DNA from: Actinomycetota bacterium
GTDB taxonomy: Bacteria; Actinomycetota; Acidimicrobiia; Acidimicrobiales; JAHWLA01
DNA length: 9,046 nucleotides
Assembly: GCA_019347595.1 (NCBI GenBank)
Contig: JAHWLA010000102.1
Span: 1 to 9,046 of the forward strand
Reading direction: 5' to 3'
The notes beneath the pieces were generated by a model. The model made no database searches, was not told where the DNA came from, and saw only the letters and a program-made list of their open reading frames with translations. Below are positions 1-6,863 of the stretch, in pieces (the first letter of the stretch is position 1; every line of letters starts with the position of its first letter). A program made the position numbers and the translations under genes.

Positions 1-2
1 AC

Positions 3-1325
3 GCCGGGACGGGGACCGGTGGCCCCATGGCGCCCGGCTCCGCGACACGCGGCCCCGGCGCCACCACGCCCGGCAACGCGGGGCCGACCGGCGGCAGGAA
101 GTACGCATGCGCCGCCGGGCAGAACGGCGGTTCCACCGCCCCCGGCGTCAGCGGGAACCGCATCAAGCTGGCATCGACGAACGTCCGCTCGGGCACCGGT
201 GCGTCCTTCCTCGGCACCTCGTATATCGGCATGCAGGCTGTGGTGAACCGCGTCAACGCCGCGGGCGGCATCTGTGGACGGCTGCTCGAGCTGCGGCTCG
301 TCGACGACAACTGGAACGCCGCAACCGGCTCCGGCTACTTGGCTAACTTCGCCAAGGGGGATTACTTCGCTCTGCCTGTCGTGCCGTCGTCCGAGGGGCT
401 CACCCAGGCGATCACCAACAAGACGATCTCGAATGCAGGCATCCCGGTGATCGGGACGGACGGCATGCTCAAGGAGCAGTACTCGGAGTCGTGGGTCTGG
501 CCCGTAGCGACGTCGACGGTCAGCACCATCCGCATCATGGCCAAGCACGCATGGGACAACGGCGCCCGTACGTTCGGCATCGTGTACGACACGCGCTACA
601 AGTTCGGCGCCGAGGGGGCCTCCGCGTTCAAGACCTACGTCACCCAACTGACGGGCGCGGAGCCCAAGGCGTTCGTCGGGATCGAGCCCGGCCAGGGGAA
701 CTACGCCGGGAACGCCAAGCAGTTCAACGACGCCTGCGGGCCCACCGGCTGCGACTTCGTCGCCATGCTCCTCACGCCGGAGACCGCGAACACCTACATT
801 TCCAGCCAGACCGACAAGGACGGCAAGCGCCAAGGCTTCGGTCGCATCCTGACCGGCGGCGCCCAGCCGCTGTTCAACGATCGCTTCGCCCGTGACTGCG
901 GCCGTCCCTGCGACGGCATGCTCGTGTGGACGGGCTACAACCCGCCGATCGGCCGTCTGGCCAGCGAGAAGGACGTGGCGGCATACGTCGACGACGTTCG
1001 ATCGGTTGACCCGGGCGTCGACGTCAACAACCAGTTCCTCGAGGGTGCGTACCTCGGCATGAAGGTCTTCGTCGAGGCGCTCCAGCAGACGGGCCCCAAC
1101 CTCACGCGCAAGGGCTTGGCCGACACCATGAACAAGATGACATACCAGTCGTCATTGGCCTCGGCGCTGACGTGGGGGCCGAAGGTGACGGCGCCGAGCC
1201 AGCGCTTCGCCAACCTCACGGCACAGCCGTTCCGCATCATCACAGCGTCGAACGCCTTCGCGGGCTTCGCCGAGGTTGGCACCGGCTTCCTGAAGGACCC
1301 CACTCCCGGCGTCGTGCCGAGCTAG
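3..1325 (+). CDS. ABC transporter substrate-binding protein, branched-chain amino acid type (5' end missing)
   Basis: Extracytoplasmic receptor of a HAAT/Liv-type importer (Peripla_BP_6 fold). The reading frame is open to the left edge, so the real start and any signal peptide or lipobox lie outside; the ATG at 27 falls inside a Gly/Thr/Pro-rich linker and is unlikely to be the start. After the linker comes YACAAGQNGG (Cys codon at 108), then the family's opening strand (NRIKLAST), the helix and turn NAAGGICGR, and the VPSSEG...GIPVIGTDG stretch typical of the first lobe. Several further cysteines (DACGPTGC, RDCGRPC) suggest disulfides outside the cytoplasm. The gene ends with TAG at 1323-1325, 8 nt before the permease start. 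The ligand cannot be read from the sequence: relatives bind branched-chain or other amino acids, amides, urea or aromatic compounds. The family call is secure; the substrate is open. Confidence 0.9.
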   Translation, partial: AGTGTGGPMAPGSATRGPGATTPGNAGPTGGRKYACAAGQNGGSTAPGVSGNRIKLASTNVRSGTGASFLGTSYIGMQAVVNRVNAAGGICGRLLELRLVDDNWNAATGSGYLANFAKGDYFALPVVPSSEGLTQAITNKTISNAGIPVIGTDGMLKEQYSESWVWPVATSTVSTIRIMAKHAWDNGARTFGIVYDTRYKFGAEGASAFKTYVTQLTGAEPKAFVGIEPGQGNYAGNAKQFNDACGPTGCDFVAMLLTPETANTYISSQTDKDGKRQGFGRILTGGAQPLFNDRFARDCGRPCDGMLVWTGYNPPIGRLASEKDVAAYVDDVRSVDPGVDVNNQFLEGAYLGMKVFVEALQQTGPNLTRKGLADTMNKMTYQSSLASALTWGPKVTAPSQRFANLTAQPFRIITASNAFAGFAEVGTGFLKDPTPGVVPS

Positions 1326-1328
1326 GGG
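1324..1328 (+). promoter_or_regulatory. Ribosome binding site deciding the livH start
   Basis: AGGGG overlaps the stop codon of the receptor gene and lies 5 nt before the GTG at 1334. It supports that GTG over the in-frame ATG at 1172, which would place about 54 unrelated residues before the first membrane helix and lies inside the receptor gene. Confidence 0.6.
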
Positions 1329-1333
1329 AACCC

Positions 1334-2221
1334 GTGGCCCGGCTGCTCGTCTTCGTCCTGCTGTCGCTGCCGTTGATCGGCGCCTACGCCATCTTCTCGC
1401 TCGGACTCGTGGTGATCTACCGCGCCTCGAAGGTCCTCAACCTGGCCCACGGCGCCATGGCGATGGTGTCTGCGTACCTCTTCAACGCCGTCTCCGAAGC
1501 AGGCCTTCCTCTCTTCGCCGCGCTGCCGGTCGCCGTGGCCGCCGGGGGCGTCCTCGGATGGGGCGTGGAGCGGTTGTTCGTCAGGCCGCTGCGCACCGTG
1601 TCCACCACCGCACAGACTGTGGGCACGGTGGCCGCCTTCGGCCTGCTCGTTGCCGGCGCGGGCAAGATATGGGGAACCGGCGGGCACGGCGCCACCCGTG
1701 TCTTCCCCGAGGGACAGATCACCATTGCCTCCTCGGGAATCCGGTACGGCGACCTCGGCCTGTTCTTTGTCATGCTGGTCGTCTCCGCCGGGCTCTATGT
1801 GCTGCTTCAGCGCACGGGTGTCGGCCTCGCCATGCGGGGGGCCGCCGACAACCCCAGAGCAGCCTCGCTGATGGGCGTGAACCCACAGCTCGCCACGTCG
1901 GGGGCCTGGGTCATCGGCGGCTCCACCGCCGCGGTGGCCGGGATCCTGTTGGCAGCGGTGACGATCCTCCACCCCGTCGTCCTGTCGCTTCAGGCGGTCC
2001 CTGCCCTCGTCGCTGCTCTCATCGGTGGGATGGGGAGCCTCCCCGGTGCGCTGATCGGCGCCGCCATTGTCGGGGGGACCCAGGGCCTGGTGCCCGCCCT
2101 CCCGTCGCTGCAACGGATCGAGGGGAGCGCCCAGCTCCTTCTCACGCTCCTCGCCCTCGGCGTGATGGCGGCCCGAGGCGAACGGTACGTGGCCACCGAC
2201 GTGCGGGGCGGCGCACTGTGA
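1334..2221 (+). CDS. livH: ABC transporter permease, LivH type
   Basis: Inner-membrane permease, 295 residues, the normal size for LivH. It would pair with the LivM half of the next gene to form the translocation channel. The GTG start is chosen because it has an AGGGG site 5 nt upstream and leads straight into a hydrophobic helix (ARLLVFVLLSLPLIGAYAIF). Family landmarks are the GLVVIYRASKVLNLAHGA motif near the N-terminus, the cytoplasmic coupling-loop motif GVGLAMRGAADNPRAASLMG, and the late ALIGGMGSLPGALIGA segment. About seven to eight hydrophobic helices are apparent. The stop TGA (2219-2221) overlaps the GTG of the next gene as GTGA, which suggests translational coupling. The substrate is unknown. 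Confidence 0.92.
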   Translation: MARLLVFVLLSLPLIGAYAIFSLGLVVIYRASKVLNLAHGAMAMVSAYLFNAVSEAGLPLFAALPVAVAAGGVLGWGVERLFVRPLRTVSTTAQTVGTVAAFGLLVAGAGKIWGTGGHGATRVFPEGQITIASSGIRYGDLGLFFVMLVVSAGLYVLLQRTGVGLAMRGAADNPRAASLMGVNPQLATSGAWVIGGSTAAVAGILLAAVTILHPVVLSLQAVPALVAALIGGMGSLPGALIGAAIVGGTQGLVPALPSLQRIEGSAQLLLTLLALGVMAARGERYVATDVRGGAL

Positions 2222-4434
2222 GCGCCGCCGCCGAGAGCGTCGCAGCCGCGCCGGCTGTCAAGCAGCGGGAGTGGCGATGGGTGGGGAACCCGCTCGTCCT
2301 GCTCCTCGTGGCGTTCGTGCTGCTGTTCCCGTGGCTCCCGTTCGTCTCCTTCTCACTACTGGGGACGGCCAACCTCGCCGCCTACTACGCCATGGTCGCC
2401 GTCTCCCTGGTGGTGCTCACCGGCTGGGTCGGCCAGATCTCACTCGGCCAGGCGGGCTTGGTCGGTGTCGGTGCCTACGTCACGGGCCATGTCGTGCGCG
2501 GCCTCCACGTCACCTTCCCCGTCAACCTCCTGTGGGCGGCGGCCGCCGGGGCGATCGTCGCCATCGCGCTCGGCTTCGTCGCCGTGCGTGTGCGCGGGCT
2601 GTACCTGGCGGTCGCCACCCTCATCTTCTCGTGGATGGCAAGTGAGTTCCTGTTCCGGCAGCGGTGGTTCATCAAGAACGCCGAGGTGACGCTGAAGCCG
2701 TTCGGCGACCCCGACGCCTTCCCCTATTTCGACTGGACGTCGCGCCGGACGTACTTCTACGGCGCGTGGGCAGTGGTGGCCGCCGCCGTCTACCTCATGG
2801 CCAACCTGCGCGACTCCAAGACGGGCCGCGCCTTCTTCGCCGTCCGCGGGTCCGAAGTGGCGGCGGCCTCGATGGGGATCAGCGTGGTGCGCACGAAGCT
2901 CACCGCCTTCGCCATCTCGGGGGCGTTGGCGGGGGTGGCAGGGAACCTGCTCCTCATCCGCGACCAGGTCATCACCGCCGACTCGTTCAAGGTCGAGGTC
3001 TCGCTGTTCTTCCTCGCCATCGCCGTCGTCGGAGGGCTGTCGAGCCTCGGAGGCGCGGTTGCCGCCTCCATCTTGTTCGCCGGGCTCAACGAGGTGTTCT
3101 TCCGGGTGGAGGCGTTCGCCGGATGGCTCGAGGTGGTCCCGCCCGTGCTCCTTACCGCTGTCCTCCTGTTGTACCGCGGCGGCCTGGCGGCGCTCGGCGA
3201 AGCGATCCAACGTCGCATCAGTCCCTGGACCGACAAGGTGTCCGTCCTCCTCCGCCAACGGGTACTCCCGGCCATCGCCGGTGCTGCCACAGGGGCCCGT
3301 CGTACCGTCGCATCAGCGGTTCGTCGAGCAGGCGAGGTGCCGGCGGAGTCGCTGAACGCGGAGCCCGAGCCGCGCACCCCGCTGCGACGCAGGCTCCCGG
3401 CGCCGATCGCGTCGGCGTTGGCCCGTATCCCCACCAGTCGCACCATCCCGACCCAACCTCGCCTCGACCTCGACGCCGTGGTGGCGAGCGCCCGGCCGTC
3501 GCAGAACGGGAACGCGCCCCACCCCGTCGAGACGGTGGAGCCGTCTGCCCCGTCGACGGACGTCGCGCTGCCGTCCGGTGCGCCACTCACCTGGCGCACC
3601 ATCCAGCTCCCGCCCGTCTCGCTCGCCGCGGCGCGGGAGGACCGCCCGATCCTCATCGAGGCGGCAGGCGTGACCGTGCGTTTCGGCGGCCTGGTGGCGG
3701 TCAACAACGTGTCGCTCACCGTGCGCGAGCACGAGATCGTCGGGCTGATCGGGCCCAACGGCGCGGGCAAGACCACGACCTTCAACTCCATCGCCGGCCT
3801 CAACGAGCCGACGGAGGGGCGCGTCTTCATCTACGGCCACGACGTCACCACATGGACCGTCGACCAACGAGCCCGGCTCGGCGTGGGCCGGACGTTCCAG
3901 GCGATCCAGCTTCTCCCGCAGCTCTCGGTCTTCGAGAACCTCTTGGTGGCGACCCACGTGCACAACGAGTCGGGGTTGCTCTCCCACCTCTTCGTCGGGC
4001 CGATCACCCTCGCCGCCGAGCGCGATGGTCGCCGCCAGGTGCGGCGCGTGGCGGAGCTCCTGGAGTTGGAGGAGTACCTCGATCGTCGTGTGGCCGACCT
4101 CCCGTTCGGCGTCCTTCGCATGGTCGAGGTGGCGCGGGCGCTCGTCAGCGGTGCACGGCTCATCATGCTCGACGAGCCCGCTTCCGGCCTCGATAACAAC
4201 GAGACCGAACGGCTGGCACAGATCCTCCGCTTCGTGCGCGACCTCGGCGTCACCTTGTTGCTCATCGAGCACGACGTGCAGATGGTGACCTCGGTGTCCG
4301 ACTACATGTACGTGCTCGAGTACGGGGCGTTGCTGGCGGAGGGCACGCCGGCCGACATCCAGAGAGACCCGCGAGTGATCGCTGCCTACCTCGGCGAAGA
4401 GGCCGAGCCGGTCCTCGAGGAGGCATCGGCATGA
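2218..4434 (+). CDS. livM-livG: Fused ABC permease-ATPase, LivM type joined to LivG type
   Basis: One uninterrupted ORF of 738 residues holding two transporter subunits that are usually separate. Residues about 20-335 are a LivM-type permease with many membrane helices, including LTGWVGQISLGQAG, VRVRGLYLAVATL, the coupling loop GRAFFAVRGSEVAAASMGIS and VVGGLSSLGG. Residues about 337-477 are a Pro/Ala/Arg-rich, probably disordered cytoplasmic linker. Residues 478-738 are a LivG-type ATPase: Walker A GPNGAGKT at 512-519, Q-loop in GRTFQ, Walker B LIMLDEP with D652 and E653, and switch histidine H685 in IEHD. The signature is LPFGV (628-632) rather than LSGGQ. The GTG start at 2218 overlaps the livH stop and has no strong ribosome binding site, as expected with coupling; the frame extends far upstream but only as a shadow of livH. 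The fusion fixes one LivG to each LivM. Confidence 0.9.
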   Translation: MSAAAESVAAAPAVKQREWRWVGNPLVLLLVAFVLLFPWLPFVSFSLLGTANLAAYYAMVAVSLVVLTGWVGQISLGQAGLVGVGAYVTGHVVRGLHVTFPVNLLWAAAAGAIVAIALGFVAVRVRGLYLAVATLIFSWMASEFLFRQRWFIKNAEVTLKPFGDPDAFPYFDWTSRRTYFYGAWAVVAAAVYLMANLRDSKTGRAFFAVRGSEVAAASMGISVVRTKLTAFAISGALAGVAGNLLLIRDQVITADSFKVEVSLFFLAIAVVGGLSSLGGAVAASILFAGLNEVFFRVEAFAGWLEVVPPVLLTAVLLLYRGGLAALGEAIQRRISPWTDKVSVLLRQRVLPAIAGAATGARRTVASAVRRAGEVPAESLNAEPEPRTPLRRRLPAPIASALARIPTSRTIPTQPRLDLDAVVASARPSQNGNAPHPVETVEPSAPSTDVALPSGAPLTWRTIQLPPVSLAAAREDRPILIEAAGVTVRFGGLVAVNNVSLTVREHEIVGLIGPNGAGKTTTFNSIAGLNEPTEGRVFIYGHDVTTWTVDQRARLGVGRTFQAIQLLPQLSVFENLLVATHVHNESGLLSHLFVGPITLAAERDGRRQVRRVAELLELEEYLDRRVADLPFGVLRMVEVARALVSGARLIMLDEPASGLDNNETERLAQILRFVRDLGVTLLLIEHDVQMVTSVSDYMYVLEYGALLAEGTPADIQRDPRVIAAYLGEEAEPVLEEASA
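4417..4423 (+). promoter_or_regulatory. Ribosome binding site for livF
   Basis: GAGGAGG lies 7 nt before the ATG at 4431, inside the end of the fusion gene. It is the best Shine-Dalgarno match in the operon, so livF may be initiated independently as well as through the ATGA overlap. Confidence 0.65.
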
Positions 4435-5198
4435 GCCTGCTCGACGTCGAGGACCTCGACGTCTCCTACGGCGCCGTACAGGCGCTTCGGGGACTCTCGC
4501 TCTCCGTCGAGGCGGGCGAGATGGTCGCTTTGCTCGGCGCCAACGGCGCAGGCAAGACCACGACGTTGCGCGCCATCTCCGGGTTGCTCGCACCGCGGGG
4601 CGGGACCATCACCTTCGAGGGCGAACGCATCGACGGCAACCCCGCCTACCAACTGGTCGGCAAGGGCATCGCCCACCTGCCCGAGGGGCGTGACCTGTTC
4701 CCGTCGTTGACCGTCGAGGAGAACCTCCGCTACGGGCACTGGACGAGGCGGCGCGACCGGGGGGACTACAAGCGCCAGCTCGACAAGGTGATGGACCACT
4801 TTCCTCGCCTTCGCGAACGGCGCACCCAGGTGGCAAGGACCCTCTCCGGAGGCGAGCAGCAGATGCTTGGCGTTGCGCGCGCGCTCATGTCGTCGCCCAA
4901 GCTCTTGCTCGTCGACGAGCTGTCGCTCGGGCTTGCGCCCATGATCGTCCGCCAGCTGTTCGAGATCCTCGACGGGGTGAACCAGGAGGGGACGTCGGTC
5001 CTCTTGGTGGAGCAGTTCGTCCACATGGCGCTCGCTCACACGCACCGGGCGTATGTGTTGGCCAAGGGACAGGTTGTCTTGGAGGGCGCTTCCCGAGACA
5101 TGGCGGACAACCCGGACCTCGTTGCGAGCTACCTCGGCGAGGGCGGTGGCGCGGAGCCGGAGGCCCCCGAACGCAAGCGCCGGGCGCGGGCGCGATGA
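4431..5198 (+). CDS. livF: ABC transporter ATP-binding protein, LivF type
   Basis: Second cytoplasmic ATPase of the importer, 255 residues, the usual LivF length plus a short basic tail (ERKRRARAR). Walker A is GANGAGKT (36-43), the signature is LSGGE (138-142), and Walker B is LLLVDELSLGL with D162 and E163. The switch region reads LVEQFVHMAL, with Q195 where most ABC proteins have histidine, a common LivF substitution. The LPEGRDLFPSLTVEENL segment is characteristic of LivF and separates it from LivG. The ATG overlaps the fusion-gene stop (ATGA) and has GAGGAGG 7 nt upstream; the TGA at 5196-5198 in turn overlaps the start of the next gene. It should form a heterodimer with the LivG half of the fusion. 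Confidence 0.93.
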   Translation: MSLLDVEDLDVSYGAVQALRGLSLSVEAGEMVALLGANGAGKTTTLRAISGLLAPRGGTITFEGERIDGNPAYQLVGKGIAHLPEGRDLFPSLTVEENLRYGHWTRRRDRGDYKRQLDKVMDHFPRLRERRTQVARTLSGGEQQMLGVARALMSSPKLLLVDELSLGLAPMIVRQLFEILDGVNQEGTSVLLVEQFVHMALAHTHRAYVLAKGQVVLEGASRDMADNPDLVASYLGEGGGAEPEAPERKRRARAR

Positions 5199-5869
5199 AG
5201 CCCGCTCGACGGCGTCGACTTTTAGCCGCGGTGGCGGCCTCCTTCCTGTTCGCCGCGGCGTGCAGCGACAACCCTTCGGGCAGCGCGGAGCGGGACGCGC
5301 ATGCGCCCGACGCAGGCGACCACGCGGCAACGTCCAGCGACTCGACCGTCCCGCCCGGTGCGGTGGGTGGGAGTCCGACGAGCGTTCCCCGCTCGAACGA
5401 CGCCACCTCGAAGCCGTCGACATCGACCGACGGCTCGGGATCGACGGAGTCGACGGGCTCGACCGGTTCGTCGCAGTCGCCTCCGTCGACGACGCCGCGG
5501 GCGGCGGACGGCGGTGAGTATTTCGGCGGCAACACTCCGGGTTTCCCATTGCACGTCGAGATCACCCCGCGCTGCATCAAGCGGGGCACCAAGGTGACCG
5601 TCACGGTGGACACCCGGCCGTACGCGGTCACGGTCACGTACGCCAGATACTCGGACAACAAGTCCTACGGTGCTTCCGGGACAGGCAATGCAGGGCCGAG
5701 CGGATCGTGGGTGTGGATCTTCGTGGTGTCGCCGGACGCACCGCTGGGACCGGCAGAGATCTACGTCGTCGCTCAGGACCGGTCGCCGGACTCCAACGAC
5801 GAGGGGGCGTCCAGCTCCGGCGAGGGCGCGGCGAAGAAGTACCGATTCGAAGTGGTGAAATCATGTTGA
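5195..5869 (+). CDS. Putative lipoprotein with Ser/Thr-rich stalk and C-terminal beta domain
   Basis: Predicted lipoprotein of 224 residues. The N-terminus has a basic stretch (KPARRRR), a hydrophobic core and FAAAC, with C23 as the probable lipidation site. Residues 24 to about 115 are low complexity, rich in Ser, Thr, Asp and Pro, and probably form a wall-spanning stalk. Residues about 117-224 alternate hydrophobic and polar residues (PLHVEITP, TKVTVTVDT, YAVTVTYARY, SWVWIFVVSP, AEIYVVAQ, KYRFEVV), suggesting a small Ig-like beta sandwich. C127 and the C-terminal C224 could form a disulfide. I do not recognise a family. The ATG overlaps the livF stop as ATGA, so it is very likely expressed with the transporter; an accessory ligand-binding or receptor-docking role is only inference. 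Confidence 0.75.
   Translation: MKPARRRRLLAAVAASFLFAAACSDNPSGSAERDAHAPDAGDHAATSSDSTVPPGAVGGSPTSVPRSNDATSKPSTSTDGSGSTESTGSTGSSQSPPSTTPRAADGGEYFGGNTPGFPLHVEITPRCIKRGTKVTVTVDTRPYAVTVTYARYSDNKSYGASGTGNAGPSGSWVWIFVVSPDAPLGPAEIYVVAQDRSPDSNDEGASSSGEGAAKKYRFEVVKSC
5411..5494 (+). repeat. Low-complexity TCGAC-rich tract encoding the Ser/Thr stalk
   Basis: The pentamer TCGAC recurs irregularly (for example at 5417, 5423, 5441, 5450, 5459 and 5486), encoding an STSTDGSGSTESTGSTGSS-like stalk. It lies within the first lipoprotein gene and may vary in length between strains. Confidence 0.5.
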
Positions 5870-6447
5870 AACGGGGGATCGCCCTTTGTGCGGTCGCGGC
5901 GATCCTCGTCGGCCCGGCGTGCCGCCGAGAGGGAAGCACGGGCGGCACACAGGGCGAGCTCTCCGACCAGACGATCGAGCGCTTGGTGTCCGTTGACGTC
6001 GAGGGCGCTACATCGTTTAGCTTCACAGCGCCGACGAAGGTCCGACTGCTGGTCCGCGAGGCCACTGGTGATAAGGCGCCCGGGAGCGTGGCGTCGGTGA
6101 CACTGCCGGAGCCGTTGCCGCACCCGAACGGCAGCATGGTGGTCCCCGAGATTGCCATCGTGGCCCGGTACACCGGTCCAGGGCCGTATACGGTCCCCGC
6201 TGGGACGGGTCAAGCTCCTCTCACAGGGCCCAAGGCCGAGAACGGAGCGCCCAATAGTCCGAGTCTGGTGCAGGTCGCGTTCCGGACATACGAGCCGACA
6301 CCCGCCGAGACGAACTTCGGCTACCTCCTCGAACCGTGCAAGATAGTCCTCGGCAAGGACGTCCTCACAGGCTCTGCCGACTGCCCGGCGCTCGTGGCTA
6401 TCAACGGCGAGCGGGTGTCGTTCAAGATGCGGTGGTCGGCCCCGTAG
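5863..6447 (+). CDS. Small putative exported protein or lipoprotein, unknown function
   Basis: Protein of 194 residues with an N-terminal export signal (MLKRG followed by a hydrophobic run) ending in LVGPAC. C20 is a candidate lipidation site, but Gly-Pro-Ala before the cysteine is a poor lipobox, so a plain signal peptide or membrane anchor is possible. The remainder is mostly beta-type segments (SFSFTAPTKVRLLVRE, PEIAIVARY, SLVQVAFRTYE, ERVSFKMRWS) with a Pro/Gly-rich centre. C159 and C174 may form a disulfide. I do not recognise a family. The ATG lies 7 nt inside the previous gene (5863-5869 shared), and only a weak GAAGTGG-like site precedes it, consistent with coupling. Codon use is slightly less GC-rich than in the transporter genes. 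It is the last gene of the operon, and its 3' end overlaps a convergent gene by 26 nt. Confidence 0.72.
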   Translation: MLKRGIALCAVAAILVGPACRREGSTGGTQGELSDQTIERLVSVDVEGATSFSFTAPTKVRLLVREATGDKAPGSVASVTLPEPLPHPNGSMVVPEIAIVARYTGPGPYTVPAGTGQAPLTGPKAENGAPNSPSLVQVAFRTYEPTPAETNFGYLLEPCKIVLGKDVLTGSADCPALVAINGERVSFKMRWSAP

Positions 6448-6652
6448 CGCTATCGACGGCGCCCCGCTCCATCTCGAAGTTGCCGGTCGCGAGCTCGAGG
6501 CTCCTGGTGTGCAGGAGGTCGACGATCAATTGTTCCACCTCCATGCCGCGTTCGCTCGCTGTCTGACGCAGCCGCTCGGCCGTCTCGTCGTCCAACACGA
6601 CCTGGATCAGATCCTCCGAGACGTGCAGCGATCGGCTGCCCGGACGCCTCAT
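6422..6652 (-). CDS. Small ribbon-helix-helix-like protein, possible DNA-binding regulator or orphan antitoxin
   Basis: Minus-strand gene of 76 residues. The core resembles a MetJ/Arc/CopG-type ribbon-helix-helix unit: a short strand LIQVVLDD (residues 15-22), a helix ETAERLRQTASERG (23-36), then MEVEQLIVDLLHTRSLEL (37-54), with an acidic tail. Such proteins dimerise through the strand and insert it into the DNA major groove. The ATG at 6650-6652 is chosen because no in-frame ATG or GTG lies close upstream and the domain starts shortly after it; the ribosome binding site is weak. Codons are strongly G/C at the third position on this strand, supporting real coding. No toxin gene adjoins it. 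It is divergent from the sigma-factor gene across a region with an inverted repeat, so a regulatory role there is a reasonable guess. The assignment rests on pattern, not a search. Confidence 0.6.
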   Translation of the reverse strand: MRRPGSRSLHVSEDLIQVVLDDETAERLRQTASERGMEVEQLIVDLLHTRSLELATGNFEMERGAVDSATGPTTAS

Positions 6653-6766
6653 GAGGTCACTCGCGATGATGAGTCCACGCCTCGATGGCCCGCCCCGGTC
6701 TTGTTCACATTGTCTCCCGCCGGTCCAGATTGCACCGACAGGTAGTACGCTGGCCAGGTGACGTCG

Positions 6767-6808
6767 TGTCACCCGAATTGATGACGCTGGGCAGGGATTC
6801 GGGTGACA
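6767..6808. promoter_or_regulatory. Perfect 12-bp inverted repeat, candidate operator
   Basis: TGTCACCCGAAT (6767-6778) and ATTCGGGTGACA (6797-6808) are exact reverse complements separated by 18 nt. Arm centres are 30 bp apart, close to three helical turns, so both half-sites would face the same side of the DNA. No T-run follows, which argues against an intrinsic terminator. GGTGAC at 6757-6762 also pairs with GTCACC at 6768-6773, giving an alternative shorter hairpin. The binding protein is unknown; the RHH-like protein encoded next door is a candidate. Confidence 0.6.
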
Positions 6809-6814
6809 GGCGAA

Positions 6815-6841
6815 GAACCCACAGTGTTGGGATCGGGCGAT
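6815..6841 (+). promoter_or_regulatory. Possible ECF-type promoter for the sigma gene
   Basis: GAACCC at 6815-6820 resembles the AAC-containing -35 element of ECF promoters and is followed after 16 nt by GCGAT at 6837-6841, similar to CGTC/CGAT -10 elements. Transcription would start about 15-20 nt before the GTG at 6864, just downstream of the inverted repeat. If real it would allow autoregulation. It is a weak match chosen by eye. Confidence 0.2.
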
Positions 6842-6863
6842 CGAAACGGGGGGCCGTTCCAGG

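Larger units (their letters stand above)
6653..6863. promoter_or_regulatory. Divergent intergenic region between the RHH-like gene and the ECF sigma gene
   Basis: This 211-bp stretch is the only real non-coding gap in the window. It must hold the promoters of the minus-strand RHH-like gene and of the plus-strand sigma gene. It contains the inverted repeat at 6767-6808, a third copy of the repeat core at 6757-6762, and a weak ECF-like promoter candidate at about 6815-6841. No convincing housekeeping promoter could be chosen by eye; a TTGCAC (6730-6735) and a TACGCT (6746-6751) occur but are not correctly spaced. Confidence 0.55.

Noticed and set aside
1172..1333. N-terminal extension of the LivH permease from ATG 1172
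   Set aside because: It overlaps the binding-protein gene, encodes no membrane-protein-like sequence, and a well-placed ribosome site favours GTG 1334.
1558..2217. Long N-terminal extension of the LivM-LivG ORF
   Set aside because: It lies inside livH, is arginine- and proline-rich shadow sequence, and the GTGA overlap at 2218 gives a natural start.
2664..4196. Long plus-strand ORF in an alternate frame of the fusion gene
   Set aside because: It is dominated by Arg, Gly and Pro with no recognisable domain, and it is fully covered by the LivM-LivG frame.
3313..4593. Long minus-strand ORF opposite the ATPase genes
   Set aside because: It is an Arg/Glu/His-rich antisense shadow of clearly real ABC genes, a common artefact in high-GC DNA.
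6767..6808. Inverted repeat as an intrinsic terminator
   Set aside because: There is no T-run after either arm, the 18-nt loop is long, and the element lies upstream of a gene rather than after one.
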